Shown here in pieces: positions 16,448 through 25,199 of a DNA stretch of 47,974 nucleotides. Both the position numbers and the translations under genes were made by a program. Origin of the DNA: Finegoldia magna (GTDB taxonomy: Bacteria > Bacillota > Clostridia > Tissierellales > Peptoniphilaceae); the NCBI RefSeq assembly GCF_003182075.1, contig NZ_QGTH01000018.1, positions 1 to 47,974 on the forward strand, in the 5' to 3' direction. The first letter of the stretch is position 1; each line of letters opens with the position of its first letter. Under the pieces are notes generated by a model. It made no database searches and was not told where the DNA came from. It saw only the letters and a list, made by a program, of their open reading frames with translations.

Positions 16448-17303
16448 AAAACCAAAATGGATGAGAGTAAAAATCGAAGGTAGCCAAAACCTTCACGAAG
16501 TAGAAAGTTTAGTAGATGGATTTGAATTGAACACAGTTTGTAAGGAAGCAAATTGTCCTAACAGAATGAAATGCTACGAATCACGTACAGCTACATTTAT
16601 GATTTTAGGAGATATTTGTACTAGAAACTGTAGATATTGCAACGTAACTACTGGAAGAGGAAGAGAAGTTGACGAAAAAGAACCTGAAAATGTTGCAAAA
16701 GTTGTGCAAAAATTAGGGTTGAAATACGCTGTTATTACTTCAGTTGACAGAGACGATTTAAAAGACGAAGGTGCAACTCAATTCAAAAATGTTATCAAGG
16801 AAATTAGAAAACACAACGAAGGAACATTGGTTGAAGTTTTGATTCCTGATATGCACGCAAAGCATGAATTGTTAGATATTGTTTTTGATGAAAGACCAGA
16901 TGTATTAAATCACAACGTTGAAACAGTTCGTTCTATCTTCAAAGAAATGAGACCACAAGGTAACTTGGACAATTCTTTTGAAGTTTTAAGATATGCAAAA
17001 GAAAAAGGACTTGTAACTAAATCTGGATTTATGGTTGGACTTGGAGAAACTAATGAAGAAGTTCATCAAATGTTAGATAAGTTGAACGAATTAAAAGTAG
17101 ATATAGTTACTATTGGACAATATTTGATGCCTACATTAGAACATGCAGAGTTGGACAGATATGTTACTCCCGAAGAATTCGAAGAATACAAAAAATACGG
17201 AGAATCAATCGGAATTAAGCATGTTGAAAGTGGCCCATTCGTAAGAAGTTCCTACAATGCAGGAAATGTATTTAAATCATTGGAGAAAAAAGAAAATGAG
17301 TAA
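16440..17303 (+). CDS. lipA: Lipoyl synthase (radical SAM)
   Basis: 287-aa radical-SAM enzyme inserting two sulfurs into protein-bound octanoyl groups. With the TTG start at 16440, the auxiliary cluster Cys are 34, 39 and 45 (CX4CX5C) and the radical-SAM Cys are 60, 64 and 67 (CTRNCRYC); the closing RSSY motif is in FVRSSYNAG. AGGTGA (16429-16434) fits the TTG; a GTG at 16431 lies within that site. The gene overlaps lplA by eight bases. A perfect hairpin follows the stop. Confidence 0.93.
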   Translation: MIRKPKWMRVKIEGSQNLHEVESLVDGFELNTVCKEANCPNRMKCYESRTATFMILGDICTRNCRYCNVTTGRGREVDEKEPENVAKVVQKLGLKYAVITSVDRDDLKDEGATQFKNVIKEIRKHNEGTLVEVLIPDMHAKHELLDIVFDERPDVLNHNVETVRSIFKEMRPQGNLDNSFEVLRYAKEKGLVTKSGFMVGLGETNEEVHQMLDKLNELKVDIVTIGQYLMPTLEHAELDRYVTPEEFEEYKKYGESIGIKHVESGPFVRSSYNAGNVFKSLEKKENE

Positions 17304-17305
17304 TG

Positions 17306-17331
17306 CAAAATAGGGCGAAAGCTCTATTTTG
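17306..17331 (+). terminator. GAAA-tetraloop hairpin after lipA
   Basis: CAAAATAGGGC and GCTCTATTTTG pair over 11 bp (one G-U) around a GAAA loop. It starts three bases after the lipA stop and is not followed by a T-run, so it may act as a pause, a weak terminator or an mRNA-end protector before the next gene. Confidence 0.55.
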
Positions 17332-17349
17332 TATTATAAGAGGGAATAT

Positions 17350-18891
17350 ATGAATAAGTACATTTTTAGAGAGAAAATCAATTTGCTAATGCAAATTTTA
17401 CTGACAATTTTGTTGTCGTGTTTTTTGGTGGTGGCGATAGTATTTACGAAAAGATTATTTGAAGTCCAAAATAAGACCTTCTCACTTATTGTAATTAGTG
17501 CATCGTTAATTTTATTCGCTGGAATAAATTATCTCAAGGACAGGACGATTTACAATATGGGACTTTTATTTGTAGAAGGGTTTAAACAAGATTTGTTTCA
17601 TAATGTGATTTCACAAAACTTTTACGAAATACAACAAAAAGAAAAAACTTTTTCGAATGACATTACATCGACATCGCTATACTTAAAAGAATATTACATT
17701 ATTCCGACATTGGAGCTGATATCTGATGCAATTCTATTGATTGCAGTTTTTGTTACAACAGGATACTGCGTTTCATTTATTCCGGTGTCAATTATAACTG
17801 TAGGAGTGTTGGTTTTCAGTTTGATAAATGTGAGAATCGACAAATCAATATTAGAAAAGAAAACAAATACATCGAATTTAAGAAAAAGATACGTGTATTT
17901 TCTAGATGATATGTTAAATTCCAAGAAAGTCATCAACTCAAAGGCTAACAAAGCGCTTGAAGTTGTTCACAGTAAATTAATAGAAGATATATCAGAAAAA
18001 GTGACGGAACTTGACAAGGAAGAGCTCACAAAATACAATCTAAAATTATTATTCATCGGAGTATATTTTATAATTAGTTTGATTTATATTATTAAACAGC
18101 CACAAATCAGCATCGGTGAAGTTATCATTCTTATAAGTTCAGTTATGTTGCTTCATCATATCATTAAAAAAATCGTAAAAGAACGATCTATGATTGTGCA
18201 ATCTGAGCAAAAAGTTTTCGAAATGGAAGAAATTTTTGGGAATCAAGAAAAATCAGATAAAATTGTAGAACACATAAAAGACATTGAGTTCAGAGATGTG
18301 AAATTGTATTCTTCAAATGTTAAAGTTAAGATCAACTACACATTTTATACTGACAAAAAATACTTAATTATTTGTGATAATGAAGAAGTTGTAAACTTAC
18401 TAGCCAAATCATTCATTCAGACATTGTCTCCGCAAAGTGGAATGATTTTGGTAAATAATGAGCCATTAGAAGAGTTTGATTTGTCATCAAACCTGCTAGT
18501 AACTTACGATGAAAGTTACATCTTCGATACTGATTTTAGAAATAATGTTACATTGTTTAATTCTTTTGCGGATAAGAAAATCCCACCATTGTTAAAAATA
18601 TTCGATGAAGAATTGACTTCAAAACAAAGATATTCTGAATATAGTGATAGAGATAAGAATTTAATCAGATATAAGAGAATAATCAATCAAGATTCTGAAT
18701 TTAACATGGTAGTTAATTTGTTTGAAAATTTGGACGAAAATACTGGCAATATTTTGCTAGAAGATTTCATCTTGAGATTCAATGGATCAATATACTGTGC
18801 TAAGGACGTTAATCCATTTATAAAGGAAAAATTCGACGAAGTATTGTATGTTAAAAATATTGACAGCGACTATTTGTTAGTTCAAGAATAA
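17350..18891 (+). CDS. ABC exporter-like protein with degenerate ATPase domain
   Basis: 513 aa with the layout of a type I ABC exporter: six membrane segments within residues 1-275, then an NBD-like region. The ATPase motifs are missing: the Walker A position reads ICDNEEVVNLL (no Gly-Lys-Ser), the Q-loop position has TYDESYIF, the signature position has YSDRDKNLIRYKR, and Walker B is MVVNLFENLDENTGN. The fold pattern (YIFDTDFRNNVTLF, matching YIFxxTIRDNITLF) is still recognisable. No frameshift is seen, so it is an intact gene, perhaps a regulatory or partner subunit. The start is the ATG at 17350 behind AGAGGG. Confidence 0.75.
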   Translation: MNKYIFREKINLLMQILLTILLSCFLVVAIVFTKRLFEVQNKTFSLIVISASLILFAGINYLKDRTIYNMGLLFVEGFKQDLFHNVISQNFYEIQQKEKTFSNDITSTSLYLKEYYIIPTLELISDAILLIAVFVTTGYCVSFIPVSIITVGVLVFSLINVRIDKSILEKKTNTSNLRKRYVYFLDDMLNSKKVINSKANKALEVVHSKLIEDISEKVTELDKEELTKYNLKLLFIGVYFIISLIYIIKQPQISIGEVIILISSVMLLHHIIKKIVKERSMIVQSEQKVFEMEEIFGNQEKSDKIVEHIKDIEFRDVKLYSSNVKVKINYTFYTDKKYLIICDNEEVVNLLAKSFIQTLSPQSGMILVNNEPLEEFDLSSNLLVTYDESYIFDTDFRNNVTLFNSFADKKIPPLLKIFDEELTSKQRYSEYSDRDKNLIRYKRIINQDSEFNMVVNLFENLDENTGNILLEDFILRFNGSIYCAKDVNPFIKEKFDEVLYVKNIDSDYLLVQE

Positions 18892-18896
18892 ATCAA

Positions 18897-18932
18897 ACAT
18901 CACGGTAAATTATTTATCGTGGTGTTTTTTTA
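18897..18932 (+). terminator. Rho-independent terminator
   Basis: A 13-bp stem (ACATCACGGTAAA with TTTATCGTGGTGT, two G-U pairs, 3-base loop) is followed by TTTTTTT. It lies six bases after the degenerate ABC gene. Confidence 0.9.
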
Positions 18933-18998
18933 TTTTTATACTTTACAAGAAAAATTTTTGAGTTAAAATATATAAGTAATTTAAATTTTGGAGGAATT

Positions 18999-20024
18999 AT
19001 GAATTGGTTAAATAAAAATTATAAAGGATTATTGCTTTGCCTTTTAATAGCTATTCCTTGCCATTTTTTGGGCAAAAAATTCCCTGTAATAGGTGGTGCA
19101 GTTCTAGCGATTTTGGTTGGGATTGTTATGGGATATGTTATTAAAGACAAATCACAATTTGAAGTCGGAATGAAATTTGCATCTAAAAAAATATTACAGT
19201 ATGCTGTAATTTTACTTGGATTTGGAATGAATTTGGCGGTTGTAATGGAAACTGGAAAACAATCATTGCCAATAATTATACTAACTATTTCCACATCTTT
19301 AATTATTTCTTATGTACTTGCAAAGAAAATGAATATTGCGAAAAACATTGCGATATTAGTGGGAGTTGGATCATCAATTTGCGGTGGATCAGCAATTGCA
19401 GCAACTGCTCCAGTAATAGAAGCTGATGATGAAGATGTTGCACAGGCAATTTCTGTAATATTTTTCTTTAATGTAATTGCGGCTTTGATTTTTCCGTTGT
19501 TGGGAAGCGTGATTGGATTTTCCACTAATTCTGGAAAAGCGTTCGGAATATTTGCAGGAACTGCTGTAAATGATACATCATCAGTAACAGCGGCAGCCGC
19601 AACTTGGGATGGATTGTACAATTTGGGAACACAAACATTGGACAAAGCTGTTACTGTAAAATTGACTAGAACATTAGCGATTATTCCAATCACTTTGGTA
19701 TTGTCGTATTTGAGAACTAAAAAACAAGAACAATCAGAAAAAGTTGAACTCAAAAAAATATTTCCTATGTTTATTTTGTATTTCGTTCTTGCAAGTATTA
19801 TAACTACAGTTGCTTTGAAAATGGGAGTAGATGCGAAAGTTTTTAATCCATTAAAAGAATTGTCTAAATTTTTCATTGTAATGGCAATGGCTGCAATTGG
19901 ATTTAAAACAGATATTGTAAAATTAATAAAAACAGGTGGCAAACCAATCCTTCTTGGATTTTGTTGCTGGATTGGAATCGCTATAGTTTCAATAGCAATG
20001 CAATTTGCACTTGGACTAATATAG
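18999..20024 (+). CDS. YeiH family putative sulfate exporter (UPF0324)
   Basis: 341-aa multi-pass membrane protein with about ten hydrophobic segments. Family segments are [15 protein letters not shown] near the N-terminus, LLGFGMNL (about 73), [17 protein letters not shown] (about 124-140) and [15 protein letters not shown] (about 185-199). UPF0324/YeiH proteins are annotated as putative sulfate exporters, but the substrate is not proven. GGAGG precedes the ATG. It is monocistronic between two terminators. Confidence 0.9.
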   Translation: MNWLNKNYKGLLLCLLIAIPCHFLGKKFPVIGGAVLAILVGIVMGYVIKDKSQFEVGMKFASKKILQYAVILLGFGMNLAVVMETGKQSLPIIILTISTSLIISYVLAKKMNIAKNIAILVGVGSSICGGSAIAATAPVIEADDEDVAQAISVIFFFNVIAALIFPLLGSVIGFSTNSGKAFGIFAGTAVNDTSSVTAAAATWDGLYNLGTQTLDKAVTVKLTRTLAIIPITLVLSYLRTKKQEQSEKVELKKIFPMFILYFVLASIITTVALKMGVDAKVFNPLKELSKFFIVMAMAAIGFKTDIVKLIKTGGKPILLGFCCWIGIAIVSIAMQFALGLI

Positions 20025-20028
20025 CATA

Positions 20029-20061
20029 AAGCTACGCAAAAATTTTGCGTAGCTTTTTTCA
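20029..20061 (+). terminator. Rho-independent terminator of yeiH-like gene
   Basis: AAGCTACGCAA and TTGCGTAGCTT form a stem of 11 or more base pairs followed by TTTTTT, five bases after the stop codon. Confidence 0.9.
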
Positions 20062-20149
20062 TGAAAAAAAATCACGGCTTTAGGGGGAGCCGTGATTCTT
20101 AAGTACAATTTTATCTTACAAGGGGTTTGTTTGATATAAATTGATATCT
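20062..20149 (-). ncRNA. Predicted Fur-regulated small RNA with C-rich loops
   Basis: A consensus promoter and a strong terminator on the minus strand enclose about 88 bases with no open frame. The RNA can fold into two hairpins. The first pairs CAATTT-TATC with GATA-AAATTG (one bulged A) and exposes a loop containing CCCCUUG. The second is the terminator, with the loop CCCCCUAA. C-rich single-stranded loops complementary to Shine-Dalgarno sequences, under a Fur box, are the hallmarks of iron-sparing RNAs such as FsrA of Bacillus and IsrR of Staphylococcus. Transcription and targets are unproven. It starts 88 bases downstream of the DUF523 stop. Confidence 0.65.
20063..20097 (-). terminator. 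Terminator of predicted small RNA
   Basis: AATCACGGCT and AGCCGTGATT form a perfect 10-bp stem; on the minus strand it is followed by eight T. The loop is C-rich. Confidence 0.85.
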
Positions 20150-20156
20150 ATTATCA
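20142..20156. promoter_or_regulatory. Fur box overlapping small-RNA promoter
   Basis: On the minus strand TGATAATAGATATCA matches the 7-1-7 Fur consensus TGATAATNATTATCA at 12 of 14 defined positions. It overlaps the end of the -10 and the expected transcription start, an ideal place for repression. Confidence 0.6.
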
Positions 20157-20183
20157 TTATACTACGGTTTTTCAATTTGTCAA
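20156..20183 (-). promoter_or_regulatory. Consensus sigma-A promoter of predicted small RNA
   Basis: TTGACA (20178-20183) and TATAAT (20156-20161), both perfect hexamers, are separated by 16 bases on the minus strand. No protein start lies downstream on that strand before the terminator. Confidence 0.75.
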
Positions 20184-20237
20184 CTAAAAATGGTTATCAA
20201 ATTAAAAAAATCAAACAAATAGTAATATTTTTATATT

Positions 20238-20675
20238 TTACAGTAATATTTTAACATTTTCTTCGTTGAATAATCTCACATATTCTTCTGAAAGTTTTCG
20301 TGCAGTAATTCCCATTCCCTTAATTTTTTTGTTATTGAAAGTTCCATCGTAAATATAATTGGATCCACAAGATGGAGAATTTTCTTTTAAAATGGCGATT
20401 GTAGGGTTGTATAATTTCGCTAATTTCACCACTTCGTCGCTTCCTTTTTCAAATTCTTCTGTGAATTCTTCTCCATCATAATCAAAAACTTTTCCATCCT
20501 TAATCTCAACAGGATTTCTTGGCGTTGGTAATCCTCCCATAATTTCTGGGCACACTGGAATTAAATTGTATTTGTCTTTGAGTGAATGAATAATTTCATC
20601 GTCTAATTTGTTATTGGAACCATTATATTTGCAATCAACTCCCAATAAACAAGCGCTAATTAAAACATTTTGCAT
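20238..20675 (-). CDS. DUF523 family protein
   Basis: 145-aa DUF523 protein (YbbK-like). The family pattern is complete: ISACLLGVDCKYNG (about 6-19), PVCPEIMGGLPTPR (about 40-53), and ENSPSCGS (about 98-105), with conserved Cys in each that suggest a metal or sulfur-linked function not yet defined. AAAGGAG precedes the ATG. It follows the Maf gene by 11 bases on the same transcript. Confidence 0.9.
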   Translation of the reverse strand: MQNVLISACLLGVDCKYNGSNNKLDDEIIHSLKDKYNLIPVCPEIMGGLPTPRNPVEIKDGKVFDYDGEEFTEEFEKGSDEVVKLAKLYNPTIAILKENSPSCGSNYIYDGTFNNKKIKGMGITARKLSEEYVRLFNEENVKILL

Positions 20676-20686
20676 ATTTTTCTCCT

Positions 20687-21325
20687 TTATTTATCGCTAA
20701 TTCTTTTATTAATTTCACTGACAGGAAGGCCAATTATAGTGTTCAAATCACCTTCGATGTATTCTATAAGAACTGGATTTAAATCTTGAATTCCGTAAGC
20801 ACCAGCTTTGTCGTAAACGGTGCCTTCGTCGATGTATTTTTTGATTAAATGGATATTTTTATCTGTTTTTTCTGAAAATTTTACGTTACTGTAAGTGTAG
20901 AATATTTCTTCGTAATTTTTTGATTTCAAACAAACAGACGTTACAACTTTGTGAACTTTTCCGAGATAGGATGTTAGCATATCCAATGCCTCGTCATAAT
21001 CTTGTGGCTTGTTCAAAATTTTCCCGTCGTTGATTACGATTGTGTCAGAAGAAATGTAGAGCGTGTCTTCTTTTAATTCTAATGGAAGAATTTTTGCTTT
21101 GGATATTTCACAGCAAACAAGTGCAAGTTTTTCTATATTTTCACGGTCTTTGTATTTTTCATAAGCTAGTTTTTCTATTTTTCTCTCATCAATATCTGTA
21201 GATGTGCTTTCAAATTCACAAATATTTTTCAATAATTCGTTTCTTCTTGGAGATTTGCTAACCAAAATTACATGAGTAAATTCGTCTAATTTCCCGATTT
21301 TTGTAACATTTTTTACGTATTTCAT
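20687..21325 (-). CDS. Maf-family nucleoside triphosphate pyrophosphatase
   Basis: 212-aa Maf protein that would hydrolyse non-canonical or modified NTPs to NMP and pyrophosphate. The signature VSKSPRRNELL (about 22-32) has K in place of the usual A/G before SPRR; the catalytic acidic segment SSDTIVINDGKILNKPQD (about 88-105) and KAGAYGIQD (about 168-176) are intact. The N-terminus carries about 20 more residues than the minimal Maf. The ribosome binding site is weak (GGTGA). It is divergent from fruK, with a 70-bp gap. Confidence 0.88.
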   Translation of the reverse strand: MKYVKNVTKIGKLDEFTHVILVSKSPRRNELLKNICEFESTSTDIDERKIEKLAYEKYKDRENIEKLALVCCEISKAKILPLELKEDTLYISSDTIVINDGKILNKPQDYDEALDMLTSYLGKVHKVVTSVCLKSKNYEEIFYTYSNVKFSEKTDKNIHLIKKYIDEGTVYDKAGAYGIQDLNPVLIEYIEGDLNTIIGLPVSEINKRISDK

Positions 21326-21395
21326 TTTATCACCAAATATATTGTCTTATCTTTTTATTAATGTGTCAAATGGGTATATATAGTATGGTGATTAT

Positions 21396-22319
21396 ATGAT
21401 ATATACAGTGACATTAAATCCTTCGATTGATTACATAATGCGATTGGATGATTTTCAAAATGGAGAAACAAATAGAGCAAAAGTGACGGAGCTTTATGCT
21501 GGTGGAAAAGGAATTATGGTTAGCAAATTGCTACATAATTTGGATGTAGAAACCCAAAATATTGGTTTTTTGGGAGGATTTACAGGAGATTACATCGAAA
21601 AATTATTAGATGAGATGGAAATTCTCCACGATTTTACAAAAATTAATGGAAACAACAGAATTAATGTAAAATTAAAAATGGATTCTGAAACAGAAGTTAA
21701 CGCACCAGGGCCAGATATTTCTCAAGAAGAATTAGAAGACTTCTACGAAAAACTTTCTGTAATTGATGGTGGAATAGTATCTTTTTCCGGATCTGTGGCA
21801 GCGAATATGGACAAGGATATTTATATTGAGATGATAACAAAATTATCTCCAAATACCAGATTCACATTGGATACAACTGGTGATGTGTTATTGAAAAGCT
21901 TAGATTATAATCCTTTGCTCTTAAAACCCAACCAAGCAGAAATAGAAGAAATTTACGGAGACAAGTTTAATTCAAAAGAAGAAATAATTTCGTATATAAA
22001 ATCGACTATGATTCCAAAAGCAGAGCATGTGATATGTTCTTTGGGAAGCGACGGTGCGATTTTTGTGAGTGCAAATAATTCATTTTACATTCCAATTGTA
22101 AAGGGCGAAGTTATCAACAGCGTTGGCGCTGGAGATAGTATGGTTGCAGGATTTATCTACGCTTATATGAATGAAATGAGTGAAGAAGATATGTTCAAAA
22201 TGGCAGTAGCAAGTGCGACTGCGACTGTTTTCTCGTATGATATGGGAGAAAAGGATCAAATAAATGAAATTTTTGGCAAATTAAAAATAATAAATATGGG
22301 GGAAAATAATGGAAATTAA
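21396..22319 (+). CDS. fruK: 1-phosphofructokinase (PfkB family)
   Basis: 307-aa PfkB-fold kinase that converts fructose 1-phosphate to fructose 1,6-bisphosphate with ATP. It opens with YTVTLNPSIDYIM, has GGKG (37-40), the LLKPNQAEIEE loop (about 171) and the catalytic signature GAGDSMVAGF (244-253, Asp247 as base). Its 3' end overlaps the PTS gene by 11 bases. The first-step product is supplied by FruA and consumed by the downstream aldolase. No DeoR-type fruR precedes it, which is unusual for a fru operon. Confidence 0.92.
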   Translation: MIYTVTLNPSIDYIMRLDDFQNGETNRAKVTELYAGGKGIMVSKLLHNLDVETQNIGFLGGFTGDYIEKLLDEMEILHDFTKINGNNRINVKLKMDSETEVNAPGPDISQEELEDFYEKLSVIDGGIVSFSGSVAANMDKDIYIEMITKLSPNTRFTLDTTGDVLLKSLDYNPLLLKPNQAEIEEIYGDKFNSKEEIISYIKSTMIPKAEHVICSLGSDGAIFVSANNSFYIPIVKGEVINSVGAGDSMVAGFIYAYMNEMSEEDMFKMAVASATATVFSYDMGEKDQINEIFGKLKIINMGENNGN

Positions 22320-24180
22320 AGATTTGCTTTCAAAAGATCTAATGATTATGAATCTTAAATCTACCACAAAAAAAGATGTTATAGATGAGATGATTGAAAA
22401 ATTGTACGAAAACAATGTTATTAATGATGTACTAAAATTTAGATCTGAAATTATGAAAAGAGAGTTGGAATCTTCGACAGGTCTTGGAGAAGGAGTTGCT
22501 ATGCCTCATGCAAAGACATCGGCAGTGAATAAACCTGCGATTGTATTTGCAAGAAGTACAACTGGCGTGGATTATGAAGCATTAGATGGAGAAGATACTT
22601 ATATATTTTTCATGATTGCTGCAACTGAAGGACAAAACCAAATGCACATTGAAACTTTGGCGAAATTGTCCAAGCTTTTATTGAAAGAAGGATTTATAGA
22701 TAGATTAAAAGCATCAGAAACTCCAGAAGATGTTTACAAAACTATTGATGATTATGCAGAAGAATCTGAGCCGAAAGTAGCACCAGTAGAAACTAGCTCA
22801 ATTTATACAGAAAAGCCATTCGTCTTAGCTGTAACTGCATGTCCAACGGGAATTGCACACACTTATATGGCAGAAGAAGCTTTGAAGGAACAAGCATCTA
22901 AAATGGGAGTTGACATCAAGGTAGAAACAAACGGATCTGATGGTGTTAAGAACAAATTAAGCGCTGCTGATATCGAAAAATCTACGGGAATTATTATAGC
23001 TGCGGATAGAAAAGTAGAAACTGCACGTTTTAATGGCAAAAATGTAATTGAATGTCCGGTTTCCGATGCGATTAGAAATCCAAAAGATTTGATTGAAAAA
23101 ATAGTAGACGGCAAAGCGAAGATTTATCATGCAGATGAATCGGATTCAAAAGAAGTTGAAGAAGAAACGACAAATTGGAAATCAAAATTATACCAAGATA
23201 TTATGAATGGCGTAAGTCACATGTTACCATTTGTAGTTGGTGGTGGAATTTTATTGGCGTTGTCATTCTTGGTTGAAAGATTTTTCTCAGATACTTCACC
23301 AATTTATAATTTATTCTCCGTAGGTGGAAAAGCTGCGTTTGGATTTTTGATTCCAATTTTGGCAGGATATATTGCGATGAGTATAGGGGATAGACCGGCG
23401 TTAATGCCTGGTATGGTTGCAGGTTTCATTGCAGGACAAGGCGCAGGATTTTTGGGAGGACTGTTAGGTGGTTTCTTAGCAGGTTATGTTATTTTATTCT
23501 TGAAGAAAATTACTAGAAATCTTCCAAAATCACTTGAAGGGACTAAACCAATGCTAATCTTTCCAGTATTTGGATTATTGTTAACATCTTTGGGCATGAT
23601 TTTCGTAATATCTCCAGTGTTTACTACAATTAACAAAGCGATCAACGGATTTTTGGCAAATATGGGAACTACAAACTCAATTTTACTTGGAGCATTGCTT
23701 GGAGCGATGATGAGTGTGGACATGGGAGGTCCTGTTAACAAAGCAAGTTACACTTTCTCAATAGGAGTATTCACAGATACTGGTAATGGTGCTTTTATGG
23801 CAGCTACAATGGCTGGAGGAATGGTTGCACCACTTGCAATAGCTTTAGCATCTAGTTTATTTAAAAATAAATTTGACGAAAAAGAAAAGAAATCAGCAGT
23901 CACTAACTATATTTTGGGTGCATCATTTATCACAGAAGGAGCGATTCCTTTTGCAGCAAAAGATCCATTGAGAGTGATTGTATCATCTGTAATCGGTAGT
24001 GCAATTGCAGGTGGACTTACACAAGCATTTGAAGTAAAATCTCCAGCACCACACGGAGGAGTTTTTATTTTACCAGCTATGGAATCTGTAGACAAAGCGT
24101 TGTTCTTCGTATTATCCGTAGCAGTTGGCTCTTTGGTTTCAGCAATCATTTATGGATTGTGGAAACAAAAAGCAGAATAA
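22309..24180 (+). CDS. fruA: PTS fructose transporter subunit IIABC
   Basis: 623-aa single-chain fructose PTS permease that imports fructose and phosphorylates it at C1. The domain order is IIA (about 1-150, phosphorylated His67 in MPHAKT), IIB (about 170-270, phosphorylated Cys178 in TACPTGIAHT) and IIC (about 290-620) with about nine membrane segments. In IIC the MSVDMGGPVNKASY and EGAIPFAAKDP segments are characteristic of the fructose family. GGGGGA is the ribosome binding site, inside fruK. Confidence 0.95.
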   Translation: MEIKDLLSKDLMIMNLKSTTKKDVIDEMIEKLYENNVINDVLKFRSEIMKRELESSTGLGEGVAMPHAKTSAVNKPAIVFARSTTGVDYEALDGEDTYIFFMIAATEGQNQMHIETLAKLSKLLLKEGFIDRLKASETPEDVYKTIDDYAEESEPKVAPVETSSIYTEKPFVLAVTACPTGIAHTYMAEEALKEQASKMGVDIKVETNGSDGVKNKLSAADIEKSTGIIIAADRKVETARFNGKNVIECPVSDAIRNPKDLIEKIVDGKAKIYHADESDSKEVEEETTNWKSKLYQDIMNGVSHMLPFVVGGGILLALSFLVERFFSDTSPIYNLFSVGGKAAFGFLIPILAGYIAMSIGDRPALMPGMVAGFIAGQGAGFLGGLLGGFLAGYVILFLKKITRNLPKSLEGTKPMLIFPVFGLLLTSLGMIFVISPVFTTINKAINGFLANMGTTNSILLGALLGAMMSVDMGGPVNKASYTFSIGVFTDTGNGAFMAATMAGGMVAPLAIALASSLFKNKFDEKEKKSAVTNYILGASFITEGAIPFAAKDPLRVIVSSVIGSAIAGGLTQAFEVKSPAPHGGVFILPAMESVDKALFFVLSVAVGSLVSAIIYGLWKQKAE

Positions 24181-24189
24181 TGTTATAAT
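24181..24189 (+). promoter_or_regulatory. Possible internal extended -10 promoter for fba
   Basis: TGTTATAAT fits the extended -10 form, 44 bases ahead of fba and directly after the fruA stop. No good -35 is visible. It would let aldolase be made without fructose induction. Confidence 0.4.
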
Positions 24190-24232
24190 ATTATTGTAAT
24201 TTACAAATTTTCAAATTTTCAAGGAGGAAATT

Positions 24233-25099
24233 ATGTTAGTAGCAGCAGACAAAATGTTAAAAGATGCATTAAAAGGAAAATACGCAGTAGGTCATTTCAA
24301 TATCAACAACTTAGAATGGACTAAAGCTATTTTGGAAACAGCACAAGAAAACAACTCACCAGTTATTTTGGGAGTTAGCGAAGGCGCTGGAAAATATATG
24401 GGCGGATACAAAACAGTTGTAGGAATGGTTAAAGGAATGATTGAAGAATTAAACATAACAGTTCCTGTAGCAATCCACTTAGACCACGGATCATTCGAAG
24501 GTGCAAAAAAATGTATCGAAGCAGGATTTACGTCAGTAATGTTTGATGGTTCTAAATATCCAATTGATGAAAATATAGAAAAAACAAAAGAAATAGTTGA
24601 ACTTGCTCACTCAAAAGGAATTAGCGTTGAAGCAGAAGTTGGAGCTATCGGTGGCGAAGAAGACGGAGTAATCGGTCAAGGAGAAATCGCCGACAAAAAC
24701 GAATGCAAGAGAATTTCTGAATTGGGAATAGATTTCTTAGCAGCAGGAATTGGTAATATCCATGGAGTTTATCCTGAAAACTGGAAAGGATTAGACTTCA
24801 ATGCTCTTGGAGAAATCAAAGGAGAAATCGGAGAAATGCCTCTAGTTCTTCATGGTGGAACAGGAATTCCAACTGATATGATAAAAGAAGCAATCAGCCT
24901 TGGGGTATCCAAAATCAATGTAAACACTGAATGTCAAATCGTATTTACAGAAGAAACTAGAAAATATTTCGAAGAAAATAAAGACAAAGAAAAGAAAGGA
25001 TTCGATCCAAGAAAAGTTTTGAAACCAGGTTACGAAGCAATCAAAGCAAAAGTTAAAGAAAAAATGGAAATTTTTGGATCAATCAACAAAGCAAACTAA
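24233..25099 (+). CDS. fba: Class II fructose-bisphosphate aldolase
   Basis: 288-aa zinc-dependent aldolase that splits fructose 1,6-bisphosphate into dihydroxyacetone phosphate and glyceraldehyde 3-phosphate. Active-site features: HLDHG (82-86) with catalytic Asp84 and zinc-binding His85, GAIGGEEDG (the flexible loop), GNIHGVYP and LVLHGGTG for the other zinc ligands and phosphate, and KINVNTE. AAGGAGG precedes the ATG. It follows fruA by 52 bases, completing a fructose-to-triose pathway in one operon. The closely related tagatose/ketose type cannot be fully excluded. Confidence 0.93.
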   Translation: MLVAADKMLKDALKGKYAVGHFNINNLEWTKAILETAQENNSPVILGVSEGAGKYMGGYKTVVGMVKGMIEELNITVPVAIHLDHGSFEGAKKCIEAGFTSVMFDGSKYPIDENIEKTKEIVELAHSKGISVEAEVGAIGGEEDGVIGQGEIADKNECKRISELGIDFLAAGIGNIHGVYPENWKGLDFNALGEIKGEIGEMPLVLHGGTGIPTDMIKEAISLGVSKINVNTECQIVFTEETRKYFEENKDKEKKGFDPRKVLKPGYEAIKAKVKEKMEIFGSINKAN

Positions 25100-25116
25100 T
25101 TTAAAAATCAGAATTC

Positions 25117-25149
25117 AAGCTGAATCTATTAATTTAGATTCGGCTTTTT
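25117..25149 (+). terminator. Rho-independent terminator of fru operon
   Basis: AAGCTGAATCTA pairs with TAGATTCGGCTT (one G-U), followed by TTTTT minus one base of stem overlap. Confidence 0.8.
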
Positions 25150-25152
25150 GAT

Positions 25153-25181
25153 TTGAAAAAATTTTTATTGTATAGGATAAT
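25153..25181 (+). promoter_or_regulatory. Promoter of chromate transporter pair
   Basis: TTGAAA (25153-25158) and GATAAT (25176-25181) are separated by 17 bases, shortly after the upstream terminator. Confidence 0.6.
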
Positions 25182-25199
25182 ATTACCTAGGTGATAAAT

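Noticed and set aside
19310-20062. Long open frame of about 250 codons on the minus strand opposite the YeiH-type gene
   Set aside because: It lies antisense to a well-supported membrane protein gene, its translation has an unusual Ile/Asn/Pro-rich composition and resembles no family; there is no ribosome binding site. It is a by-product of the plus-strand codon use.
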